Below, piece by piece: positions 1 to 6,220 of a stretch of 7,719 bases of DNA. The notes beneath the pieces are model-generated. The model did no database searches and had not been told where the DNA came from. It saw only the letters and a program-made list of their open reading frames with translations. The position numbers and the translations under genes are program-made. Source of the DNA: CAZJNX01 sp964547415 (lineage in GTDB: Bacteria; Pseudomonadota; Alphaproteobacteria; Rhizobiales; Amorphaceae); the NCBI GenBank assembly GCA_964547415.1, contig CAZJNX010000212.1, forward strand, positions 1-7,719. The letters are read 5' to 3'. The first letter of the stretch is position 1. Every line of letters starts with the position of its first letter.

Positions 1-2915
1 CCAACAAGATGCTGATCGACGCGGCCCACCCGGAAGAGACCCGGGTCGTGGTCGTCCGGGGCCGCCGGGTCGAGGACTTCGACTTCGAGGCAGCCAGCCG
101 CAAGCCGCTGCGCGGTAACATCTATCTCGCCAAGGTCACGCGCGTCGAACCCTCGCTGCAGGCTGCCTTCGTCGATTACGGCGGCAACCGCCACGGGTTC
201 CTCGCCTTCAGCGAGATCCACCCCGACTACTACCAGATCCCCTACGCCGACCGGCAGGCGCTGATCGCCGACGAGGAGGCCGAGGCCGACGAGGCCGAGC
301 GGTCGAACGGCAACGGCAACGGCAACGGCGGCAAGGGCGCGAAGGCCGACGCCGACGGGGAGGACGGCGAGGACGCGGACGACCGGGAGGCCGACGAGGT
401 TGTCGAACAGGCCGGTGCCGACGACGCCCTCGAGGAGGTCCGCGCCCGCCGCTCGAAGCGCAGCCAGCGGCGGACCTACAAGATCCAGGAAGTGATCAAG
501 CGCCGGCAGATCCTGCTCGTCCAGGTGGTCAAGGAGGAGCGGGGCACCAAGGGCGCGGCGCTCACCACCTACCTGTCGCTGGCGGGCCGGTACTGCGTGC
601 TCATGCCCAACACCAGCCGCGGCGGCGGCATCAGCCGCAAGATCACCGACGGGACGGACCGCAAGCGGCTGAAGGAGATCGTCGGCGACCTGCAGGTGCC
701 CGAAGGCATGGGCGTGATCCTCAGGACCGCGGGGGCGAGCCGCACCCGCGTCGAGATCCGCCGCGACTTCGAGTACCTCCTCCGGATGTGGGAGAGCGTG
801 CGCGAGCTCACGCTGAAGTCGGTGGCGCCCAAGCTCGTCTACGAGGAGGGCAGCCTCACCAAGCGGGCGATCCGCGACCTCTACAACCGCGACATCAGCG
901 AAGTGCTGGTCGCTGGCGAGCACGGCTACCGCGAAGCCAAGGACTTCATGCGGATGCTGATGCCGAGCCACGCCAAGAACGTCAAGCAGTACAAGGACGT
1001 CACGCCGATCTTCACCAACTTCGGCGTGGAACGGCAGCTCGACGCGATGTTCTCGCCGCAGGTGACCCTGCCGTCGGGCGGCTACATCGTCATCAATCCG
1101 ACGGAGGCGCTGGTCTCCATCGACGTGAACTCCGGGCGCGCCACCAAGGAGCACTCGATCGAGGACACGGCGCTGCAGACGAACCTCGAGGCCGCCGAGG
1201 AGGTGGCGCGGCAGCTGCGCCTGCGCGACCTCGCGGGCCTCATCGTCGTCGACTTCATCGACATGGAGGAGAAGCGCAACAACCGCTCGGTCGAGAAGAA
1301 GTTGAAGGACTGCCTGAAGTTCGACCGGGCGCGCATCCAGGTGGGGCGGATCTCCCCGTTCGGCCTCCTCGAGATGAGCCGGCAGCGCATCCGCACGGGC
1401 GTCGTTGAGAGTTCCACCGTGCCGTGCGTCCACTGCCAGGGGATCGGCTACGTGCGCTCGGTGCCGTCGGTGGCGCTGCACGCCCTGCGCGCCCTCGAGG
1501 ACCATCTCCTCGCCGACCACGACCACCACTGCACGCTGAAGACGGCGACGGACGTCGCCCTGTACATCCTCAACCAGAAGCGGGGCCACCTCAACGACCT
1601 CGAGGCCCGCTTCCGCCTGTCCATCACCGTGGAGGCGGACGAGACGCTCGGCGCCCAGCACCTGTCCATCGCCCGCGGCGAGCCTGTGGATCGGGAGGTC
1701 GGCGAGGCGCCCGCGATCACCATGCAGCCGCCCGCCGCCGACGAGGCGGCCGAGGCGGCCGCCGACGCCGCGGCCGAGGCCGCCGCCGCCGCCGCCGAGG
1801 AGGAGGAGGAGCGCCAGGCCACGGGCGAGAACGGCGGCTCCTCCCGCCGCCGCCGCCGTCGCCGCCGCCGCAAGGGCGGGGAAGGCGCTGGCGAGGAGGC
1901 CGAGACGCCGACAGCGGCCGATGCCGCGGCCGGCGCGCCCACGGAGGCGGCGGACCGCGAGGCCGCCGAGACCGCGGCGACCGTCGAGGCGGACAACGAA
2001 GGCGAGCCCGCGGAGGCCGCGGCCGCCACGGATGGCGACGGGGATGCCGACGACGGCGGCTCCCGCTCCCGCCGTCGGCGCGGCCGGCGTGGCGGCCGCC
2101 GCCACAAGCGCGAGCGCGAGGGAGAGGCGGGCGCCGAGGCCGCCGGGGGCGAAGGCGAGGGCGCCACGGCGGGCGCCGCCCGCGAGGACGCCACGGCCGA
2201 GGCGGGGGCGGAAGGCGAGGAACCGCCCGCCGCTGCCGTCGAAACGCCCGGGGCGAGCGGCCAGGTCGCCGTGATCCCGATCCGCGAGGCGGGCGAGGCC
2301 GGCAGCGCCGCCGATGCGGGGGCGGCTCCCCCCGCCACCGCCCCGGAGACGTCGCTCGAGGACCTGGCGCCGTGGGAGGACGCGCCCTCCCCCGCCGGAC
2401 CGGAGAGCTTCGAAGGCGAGGAGCCGCCGGCCCCGGCCGCGCCGGTGGACGCGGCGGCCGAGCACGGACCATCGCAGGAGGTGCCGCCGCCGGCCGCGGG
2501 CGCCGAGGCCGTGCCCGCCGAAGCGGCCGAAGACAGTCCGGCCGACGTCCTGCCGGCGGCCGACGAGGCGGCCGGGCAGGCCGCGCCGGACGAGGCGGAT
2601 GGCGCGCCCGAGCCCGCATCGGGAGAAGAGACCGCCGGACCGGAGGACGCGCTGGCGACGAGCGCCGAACCCGCGCGGGATGACCGCGAGCCGGCGGCCG
2701 ACGAGGCGGCCGAGGCCGCCGAGGAAGGACCGGCCGCGACGGCCGCGGACGAGACGACGCGCGCGTCCGGCAACGGCCACGAGGGGCCCGCGGAAGGCCC
2801 GGGCGAGCCGGCCGGCGAGGCGCCTGGTCGGACCGCGGCGGCGGACGAGGCGGCCGAACGGCCGCGGGAGCGCCCCCGCCGCGTCGGATGGTGGCAGCGC
2901 CGGTCCTTCTTCTGA
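1..2915 (+). CDS. rne: Ribonuclease E (RNase E/G family), 5' end just outside the window
   Basis: Endoribonuclease and RNA degradosome scaffold for rRNA/tRNA processing and mRNA decay. The first ATG in the window is at 9, but the frame is open from base 1 and reads (A)NK before it; alphaproteobacterial RNase E usually begins MANKMLID, so the true start is probably 4 bases upstream (about 972 aa). Numbering from the ATG at 9: S1 domain about 35-170, interrupted by an acidic, Asn-Gly-rich insertion about 85-150; 5'-sensor R239-T240 (RTAG); catalytic Mg-binding D372 and D415, 43 residues apart as in E. coli D303/D346; Zn-link cysteines C473 and C476 (CVHC), matching E. coli C404/C407. The tail from about 570 is low-complexity Ala/Glu/Pro-rich with two Arg clusters (613-622, 685-703), and ends in a GWW motif (960-962), a known PNPase contact in Caulobacter. 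Family assignment is certain; tail functions are inferred. Confidence 0.97.
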   Translation, partial: NKMLIDAAHPEETRVVVVRGRRVEDFDFEAASRKPLRGNIYLAKVTRVEPSLQAAFVDYGGNRHGFLAFSEIHPDYYQIPYADRQALIADEEAEADEAERSNGNGNGNGGKGAKADADGEDGEDADDREADEVVEQAGADDALEEVRARRSKRSQRRTYKIQEVIKRRQILLVQVVKEERGTKGAALTTYLSLAGRYCVLMPNTSRGGGISRKITDGTDRKRLKEIVGDLQVPEGMGVILRTAGASRTRVEIRRDFEYLLRMWESVRELTLKSVAPKLVYEEGSLTKRAIRDLYNRDISEVLVAGEHGYREAKDFMRMLMPSHAKNVKQYKDVTPIFTNFGVERQLDAMFSPQVTLPSGGYIVINPTEALVSIDVNSGRATKEHSIEDTALQTNLEAAEEVARQLRLRDLAGLIVVDFIDMEEKRNNRSVEKKLKDCLKFDRARIQVGRISPFGLLEMSRQRIRTGVVESSTVPCVHCQGIGYVRSVPSVALHALRALEDHLLADHDHHCTLKTATDVALYILNQKRGHLNDLEARFRLSITVEADETLGAQHLSIARGEPVDREVGEAPAITMQPPAADEAAEAAADAAAEAAAAAAEEEEERQATGENGGSSRRRRRRRRRKGGEGAGEEAETPTAADAAAGAPTEAADREAAETAATVEADNEGEPAEAAAATDGDGDADDGGSRSRRRRGRRGGRRHKREREGEAGAEAAGGEGEGATAGAAREDATAEAGAEGEEPPAAAVETPGASGQVAVIPIREAGEAGSAADAGAAPPATAPETSLEDLAPWEDAPSPAGPESFEGEEPPAPAAPVDAAAEHGPSQEVPPPAAGAEAVPAEAAEDSPADVLPAADEAAGQAAPDEADGAPEPASGEETAGPEDALATSAEPARDDREPAADEAAEAAEEGPAATAADETTRASGNGHEGPAEGPGEPAGEAPGRTAAADEAAERPRERPRRVGWWQRRSFF
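306..329 (+). repeat. Four tandem AACGGC hexamers within rne
   Basis: Four perfect in-frame copies of AACGGC encode (Asn-Gly)x4, followed by GGC. They sit in the acidic insertion of the RNase E S1 domain. Slippage here would add or remove two residues without breaking the frame. It probably encodes a flexible linker. Confidence 0.85.
1845..2120 (+). other. Two arginine-rich RNA-binding patches in the RNase E tail
   Basis: Nine consecutive Arg codons followed by Lys (1845-1874) and a second block from 2061 (S-R-S-R-R-R-R-G-R-R pattern, then GGRRHKRERE) are embedded in strongly acidic Ala/Glu-rich sequence. Alternating basic and acidic blocks are known in alphaproteobacterial RNase E tails, where they bind RNA and support condensate (BR-body) formation in Caulobacter. 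The patches are seen directly; RNA binding and condensation in this organism are inferred. Confidence 0.7.
2552..2712 (+). repeat. 23-bp exact direct repeat (2552-2574 and 2690-2712) in the rne tail
   Basis: Two identical 23-bp copies, 138 bp apart (46 codons, in frame), encode an A-A-D-E-A-A motif. The 13-bp core GACGAGGCGGCCG also occurs at 1740-1752 and 2844-2856, so the tail has four copies of the motif. This looks like internal duplication or codon-biased low complexity in a disordered acidic region. Confidence 0.8.
2886..2894 (+). other. GWW C-terminal PNPase-docking motif of RNase E
   Basis: Gly-Trp-Trp at residues 960-962, followed by QRRSFF and the stop. The only tryptophans near the end of a long disordered tail are a recognised short linear motif: in Caulobacter crescentus the RNase E GWW tail binds polynucleotide phosphorylase. 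This suggests a PNPase-containing degradosome here. The motif is seen; the interaction is inferred from the family. Confidence 0.7.
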
Positions 2916-2930
2916 GGCCGCCGGCGACAC

Positions 2931-2935
2931 GGGAG
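2931..2935 (+). promoter_or_regulatory. Shine-Dalgarno site for the M48 peptidase gene
   Basis: GGGAG lies 8 nt before the ATG at 2944, in the 28-nt gap after the rne stop. It is the main support for the ATG over a downstream GTG at 3127, which would place the signal peptide closer to the N-terminus but has no comparable site. Confidence 0.55.
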
Positions 2936-2943
2936 AGTGATCG

Positions 2944-4530
2944 ATGCCCTTTGGCCTGCGCCCCGGCCCGCGCCGGAAGAGGCCGGTCTCCGCGCCCGGC
3001 CCCGCCGGTGACGGCGGACCGCCCTATCCGTCGCGCGCCGCGGTGCCGACCCGGGGAGCGCCTGCCGGCGCGAGCCTTCCCCGATGGAAGGGCGCCGCCC
3101 CCGCGGCGGGCGGCGCCGACGGGCCGGTGCCGGGGGGGCGGCGCGGGGCGCGCCGCGGCCGCCGTCCGGTCGCCGCCGCGCTCGCCCTCGTCCTCGCGGC
3201 CTCCCTCGCGGCGGGGGACGCCCTCGCCCAGGGCCGCGGCATCCCGGTGGTGCGCGACGCGGAAACGGAAGACCTCCTGAGGGACTACGCCGACCCGATC
3301 TTCCGCGTGGCGGGGCTCGGCCGGGCGCAGCCCGAGATCGTCCTCATCGACGATTCGGACTTCAACGCCTTCATCGCCGACAACCGGCGCATCTTCCTCA
3401 ACACCGGCGTCATCGAGCAGGCCGAGACGCCGGGCGAGGTGATCGGCGTCCTCGCCCACGAGACCGGGCACATCGCCGGCAACCATCTGGCGCGGCTGCG
3501 CCAGGCGCTCGCCCGCGCCCAGGCGATCTCGGTGCTGACCACCCTCGTCGGCGTCGGCGCCATCGCCGCGGGCGCCTCGGCGGGGGGGAGCTCGAACATC
3601 GGGGGCGGCGGCGCGGCGGCGATCATCGGCGGCGGCACGGCGGCCCAGCGCTCCCTCCTCGCCTACCAGCGCTCGGAGGAGCGGGCGGCGGACGCGGCGG
3701 CGCTGCGGTACCTGGAGCGCACCGGCCAGTCGGCGAAGGGGATGCTCGACGTCTTCTCGCGGCTCGCCGACCAGCAGCTCTTCTCCGCCCGCTACGCCGA
3801 CCCCTACGCCCTCTCCCACCCGATGGCGCGGGACCGGCTCGCCCAGCTCCAGACGCTGGCCCGCCAGAGCCCCCACTTCGGCAAGCCCGACCCGGCACAC
3901 CTCCAGCTGCGGCACGACATGGTGCGCGCCAAGATCGCCGCCTTCACGCGCAACCCGCGGATCGTCCAGTCCCGCTACCCGCGCACCGACCAGTCGCTGC
4001 CCGCCCGCTACGCCCGGGCGATCGTCGCCACGCGCACGGGGCGCCCGCGGGACGCGGCGGCGGCCATCGACGCGCTCATCCGGAGCGATCCCGACAACCC
4101 CTACTTCTGGGAGCTGAAGGGACAGGCCTGGCTCGAGGCCGGCCAGCCCGCCCGCGCCGTCGAGCCCCTGCGCCGCGCCGTGTCGCTCGCCCCGCGGCCC
4201 GGCCTCATGCGCATCATGCTGGGCCACGCCCTCGTCTCGACGCGCGAGGAACGGCTCCTTCCCGAGGCGATCCGGGAGCTGAAGCGCGGCCTCGCCCAGG
4301 AGCCCAACACCCCGCTCGGCTACCGCGCCCTCGGCCTCGCCTACGCCCGGTCCGGCGAGCCGGGCCTCGCGGACGTGGCGAGCGCCCAGGCCATGATGAT
4401 GGCCGGCAACGTCGCCGAGGCGAAGCGCTTCGCCACCCGCGCTCAAGGGAAGTTGAAGCGCGGGACGCCCGGCTGGCTTCAAGCCGAGGACATCCTGCAA
4501 TATACACCGCCGCGGCTCACTCGCGGGTAG
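2944..4530 (+). CDS. Periplasmic M48-family zinc metalloprotease with TPR repeats (BepA/YfgC-like)
   Basis: Predicted envelope metalloprotease that, by analogy with E. coli BepA, would assist or degrade outer-membrane assembly intermediates. The HExxH motif is H172-E173-T-G-H176; the third zinc ligand is probably E246 in the ExxAD motif (E246-R-A-A-D250). A Gly/Ala-rich segment (about 200-239) separates the two, as in other M48 proteins with a membrane-facing loop. The C-terminal part, about 354-490, has TPR-like helical pairs (for example ELKGQAWLEAGQPARAVEPL). A hydrophobic signal core (76-90) precedes a likely cleavage site at ALA|QG (95/96). Oddity: about 60 Pro/Arg/Gly-rich residues precede the signal sequence when the ATG at 2944 is used; GTG at 3127 (residue 62) would give a normal signal peptide of about 34 residues. 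Family is certain, start is not, and the BepA role is inferred. It probably shares a transcript with rne. Confidence 0.92.
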   Translation: MPFGLRPGPRRKRPVSAPGPAGDGGPPYPSRAAVPTRGAPAGASLPRWKGAAPAAGGADGPVPGGRRGARRGRRPVAAALALVLAASLAAGDALAQGRGIPVVRDAETEDLLRDYADPIFRVAGLGRAQPEIVLIDDSDFNAFIADNRRIFLNTGVIEQAETPGEVIGVLAHETGHIAGNHLARLRQALARAQAISVLTTLVGVGAIAAGASAGGSSNIGGGGAAAIIGGGTAAQRSLLAYQRSEERAADAAALRYLERTGQSAKGMLDVFSRLADQQLFSARYADPYALSHPMARDRLAQLQTLARQSPHFGKPDPAHLQLRHDMVRAKIAAFTRNPRIVQSRYPRTDQSLPARYARAIVATRTGRPRDAAAAIDALIRSDPDNPYFWELKGQAWLEAGQPARAVEPLRRAVSLAPRPGLMRIMLGHALVSTREERLLPEAIRELKRGLAQEPNTPLGYRALGLAYARSGEPGLADVASAQAMMMAGNVAEAKRFATRAQGKLKRGTPGWLQAEDILQYTPPRLTRG

Positions 4531-4555
4531 GCGGACGCCACCCGCGTCACCGTCT

Positions 4556-4562
4556 GGAAGGA
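4556..4562 (+). promoter_or_regulatory. Strong Shine-Dalgarno site for the DsbA-family gene
   Basis: GGAAGGA ends 5 nt before the ATG at 4568. It is the best ribosome-binding site in the window, and it fixes this start, which is directly followed by a signal peptide. Confidence 0.75.
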
Positions 4563-4567
4563 ACCCC

Positions 4568-5344
4568 ATGACCTCGATCACGAGACCGGCGGCAGCCCTT
4601 GCCGCAGCCCTTGGCCTCGCCACCGTCCTCGGCGCCGCCGCGCCCGCCAGCGCCGCGGAGGGCTTCTCCGAGGGCGAGCGCGAGGCGATCGAGACCATCG
4701 TGCGCGAGTACCTGATCGAGAATCCGGAGGTGCTGGAAGAGGCCTTCACCGCCCTCCAGGCGAAGCGCGAGGCCGCCGAGGCGGAAAGCCGCGCCGCCGC
4801 CCTCGCCGACAGCCGCGAGCGCCTCCTCCACTCCGAGATGCAGGCCGTGATCGGCAACCCGGAGGGCGACGTCACCGTCGTCGAGTTCTTCGACTACAAC
4901 TGCGGCTACTGCCGCCGCGCCATGACCGACATCATGGAGCTGATCGAGGCGGACGGGAACGTGCGCGTCGTCTTCAAGGAGTTCCCGGTCCTCGGCCAGC
5001 AGTCCATCGAGGCCGCGCAGGTGTCGATCGCCGTGAACGAGGTCGCGCCCGAGGCCTACGAGGAATTCCACCGCCGCCTGATGGAGACGGACCAGCCCGC
5101 CGACGCCGCCCTGGCGCTCGCCGTGGCGGACGAGATGGGCCTGCCCCGCGCCGAGATCGAGGAGACCATGACGGCCCCCGTCGTGCAGGCGACGGTGGAA
5201 GAGGTCTACGACCTCGCCAACGCCCTCGGCCTCACCGGCACGCCCTCTTTCGTGGTCGGCGACCAGGTGATCTTCGGCGCGGTCGGGGTCGACACGCTGA
5301 AGGCCCGCGTCAACGAGGCCCGCTGCGGCGCGGTCACCTGCTGA
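4568..5344 (+). CDS. Exported DsbA-family thioredoxin-fold protein (Com1/ScsC-like), CGYC active site
   Basis: Periplasmic thiol:disulfide oxidoreductase or isomerase, 258 aa. Residues 1-29/30 form a signal peptide (Ala/Leu core, cleavage near ASA|AE). Residues about 33-90 form a charged helical segment (ERE..ETIVREYLIENPEVLEEA) like the N-terminal region of Com1/ScsC-type proteins, which oligomerises in ScsC. The thioredoxin fold follows, with C112-G-Y-C115 in a FFDYNCGYCRR context and the cis-proline loop T225-P226. CGYC rather than E. coli DsbA's CPHC resembles Com1/ScsC/DsbC-like dithiols. Oddity: the protein ends RCGAVTC, adding cysteines C253 and C258 outside the active site. It lies 37 nt after the M48 gene with no terminator between, which fits a shared envelope-maintenance role. 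Fold and active site are certain; whether it is an oxidase, isomerase or reductase cannot be read from sequence. Confidence 0.93.
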   Translation: MTSITRPAAALAAALGLATVLGAAAPASAAEGFSEGEREAIETIVREYLIENPEVLEEAFTALQAKREAAEAESRAAALADSRERLLHSEMQAVIGNPEGDVTVVEFFDYNCGYCRRAMTDIMELIEADGNVRVVFKEFPVLGQQSIEAAQVSIAVNEVAPEAYEEFHRRLMETDQPADAALALAVADEMGLPRAEIEETMTAPVVQATVEEVYDLANALGLTGTPSFVVGDQVIFGAVGVDTLKARVNEARCGAVTC

Positions 5345-5353
5345 CCCCAGCCG

Positions 5354-5390
5354 CCCGCCGCGCCGGGCTGGACAAGCCGGCGCCGGCGGG
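5354..5390 (+). terminator. Candidate terminator hairpin after the DsbA-family gene
   Basis: Ten nt after the stop codon, the left arm 5354-5366 pairs with 5377-5390 as 13 base pairs, nearly all G-C, with one bulged C at 5383 and a 10-nt loop. No T-tract follows, so it is not a canonical intrinsic terminator. It may instead terminate weakly, protect the 3' end of the upstream mRNA, or mark a processing site. Its place at the end of the rne/M48/dsbA-like group supports a unit boundary. Confidence 0.45.
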
Positions 5391-5413
5391 GCATTGAGGC
5401 ACCGGGGGGCATG

Positions 5414-5452
5414 AGCGTTCGCCCGGGCGGGTACCGGCGGACAAGCGTTCGC
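5414..5452 (+). repeat. Two 9-bp direct repeats (AGCGTTCGC) spaced by 30 bp
   Basis: AGCGTTCGC occurs at 5414-5422 and 5444-5452, start-to-start 30 bp, close to three helical turns, so both would face the same side of DNA. The core GCGTTC recurs inverted at 5492-5497 (GAACGC). It could be a paired regulator site upstream of accB, or chance in GC-rich DNA. Confidence 0.3.
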
Positions 5453-5524
5453 GTGCCGGGGTCCCGGGCGGCGACGGACGGCATGCGCGCTGAACGCGCG
5501 TGTCGGCAGTGCCGTGTCGTGGGC

Positions 5525-5544
5525 GCCGCCGGTCGTCCGGCGGC
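5525..5544 (+). promoter_or_regulatory. Perfect 8-bp GC hairpin with TCGT loop upstream of accB
   Basis: GCCGCCGG (5525-5532), TCGT loop, CCGGCGGC (5537-5544): a perfect inverted repeat 150 nt before the accB start. No T-tract follows. If transcription starts upstream it would be a stable leader structure; otherwise it could be an operator. The structure is clear, but its function is unknown. Confidence 0.4.
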
Positions 5545-5673
5545 CCGGCACGACGCGGTCTTCGCACCGAAGCGAGCCGACCCCCGGCGGGCGCCCGTGC
5601 CGGCCGCCGTCCGCGTTTCCCGAAGCCGGCGGCGCGACGCGGCGGCCATCACGGTGCCCACCGCACGAGACAC

Positions 5674-5679
5674 GGGAGG
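5674..5679 (+). promoter_or_regulatory. Distant Shine-Dalgarno-like site before accB
   Basis: GGGAGG lies 15 nt before the ATG at 5695, longer than the usual 5-10 nt. No better site is visible. The spacing suggests reduced initiation or an unrecognised start, but the protein sequence argues strongly for this ATG. Confidence 0.4.
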
Positions 5680-5694
5680 TTCGAGCCGACAGCC

Positions 5695-6165
5695 ATGGGG
5701 TCCAAGCGGACGTCCGCCATCGTCGACAGTGAAGCGATCCGCGAGCTCGCCCGTCTCCTCCACGAGAACGGCCTCGCCGAGATCGAGGTGGAGCAGGACG
5801 ACTACAAGATCCGGGTGAGCCGAGAGCGGGGCGCCCCCCGGGAGGTCGCGGCGGCCGTGGTCGCCCCGGCCCCACCGCCAGCGCCCGCGCCACCGGCGGA
5901 GGGCCCGCCCGCCCGCGACCTGGCGAGCCACCCCGGCCTCGTGAAGTCGCCCATGGTGGGGACGGCCTACCGCGCGCCGGAGCCGGGCGCCCGCCCGTTC
6001 GTGGACACGGGCCAGCCGGTCCGGGAGGGCGAGACGGTGATGATCGTCGAGGCCATGAAGACGATGAACCAGATCGTCGCGCCCCGCTCCGGCACCATCG
6101 CCCAGATCCTCGTGGAGGACGGCCAGCCGGTGGAGTACGGCGAGCCGCTCCTCGTCATCGAATGA
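5695..6165 (+). CDS. accB: Biotin carboxyl carrier protein of acetyl-CoA carboxylase (AccB/BCCP)
   Basis: Carries biotin between biotin carboxylase (AccC) and the carboxyltransferase (AccAD) for malonyl-CoA synthesis in the cytosol. The ATG at 5695 gives 156 aa with the usual short N-terminal helix (IRELARLLHENGLAEIEVE), a Pro/Ala-rich flexible linker (about 60-80) and a C-terminal biotinyl domain. The biotinylation motif EAMKTMN places the modified lysine at K122, the same length and position as E. coli BCCP. The 'thumb' loop typical of proteobacterial BCCP is present (about residues 90-100, YRAPEPGARPF). The frame is open back to a GTG at 5500, but the 65 extra residues are Arg/Pro-rich and unlike the family, so the ATG at 5695 is preferred. 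GGGAGG at 5674-5679 is the nearest Shine-Dalgarno-like site but is rather far (15 nt). accC follows after 55 nt, and the two are normally co-transcribed. Confidence 0.97.
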   Translation: MGSKRTSAIVDSEAIRELARLLHENGLAEIEVEQDDYKIRVSRERGAPREVAAAVVAPAPPPAPAPPAEGPPARDLASHPGLVKSPMVGTAYRAPEPGARPFVDTGQPVREGETVMIVEAMKTMNQIVAPRSGTIAQILVEDGQPVEYGEPLLVIE

Positions 6166-6193
6166 GCCGGCGAGGGACCCGCGCCCCGGCGCG

Positions 6194-6205
6194 GCGGCCG
6201 GCCGC
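6194..6205. repeat. 12-bp GC palindrome in the accB-accC spacer
   Basis: GCGGCCGGCCGC is a perfect palindrome ending 15 nt before the accC ATG, where a Shine-Dalgarno site would be expected. An 8-bp direct repeat, GCGCCCCG, flanks it at 6181-6188 and 6211-6218. It may be chance in GC-rich DNA or a local RNA structure affecting accC translation. Confidence 0.4.
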
Positions 6206-6220
6206 ACACGGCGCCCCGAC

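Larger units (their letters stand above)
5345..5694. other. 350-bp non-coding interval, hairpin-rich; no aroQ
   Basis: No convincing gene is visible on either strand; the open frames here are Arg/Pro/Gly-rich with no family motif and no ribosome-binding site. It contains a bulged 13-bp hairpin just after the upstream stop (5354-5390), a perfect 8-bp hairpin (5525-5544), smaller inverted repeats (5486-5500 and 5560-5572) and two AGCGTTCGC direct repeats at 5414-5422 and 5444-5452. I see no clear -35/-10 pair, although an accB promoter is expected here. In many alphaproteobacteria aroQ sits just before accB; no AroQ-like sequence is present. Confidence 0.7.

Noticed and set aside
1424..2683. 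Forward open frame of 419 codons, Arg/Gly-rich, overlapping rne in another frame
   Set aside because: Shifted reading of the rne tail; composition only, no motif.
1448..2773. Antisense Ser/Ala-rich open frame of 441 codons opposite the rne tail
   Set aside because: Mirror of GCC/GAG-rich codons on the + strand; low complexity, no domain, no ribosome-binding site.
3084..4571. Forward open frame of 495 codons overlapping the M48 gene
   Set aside because: Out of frame with the HExxH-containing protein; composition is Arg/Pro/Gly-rich as expected for a shifted frame.
1717..4875. Antisense open frame of 1052 codons spanning rne tail, the M48 gene and the start of the DsbA-family gene
   Set aside because: It crosses three well-supported genes on the other strand, is Arg/Pro-rich with no family motif, and is expected from the low stop-codon frequency in very GC-rich coding DNA.
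5500..5694. Upstream GTG start giving AccB 65 extra N-terminal residues
   Set aside because: The extension is Arg/Pro/Gly-rich, unlike the family, and has no Shine-Dalgarno site. The start at 5695 gives the same length and biotin-lysine position as E. coli BCCP.
5411..5818. Small forward open frame of 135 codons in the accB upstream interval
   Set aside because: Overlaps the true accB start in another frame, Arg-rich, no recognisable motif and no ribosome-binding site.
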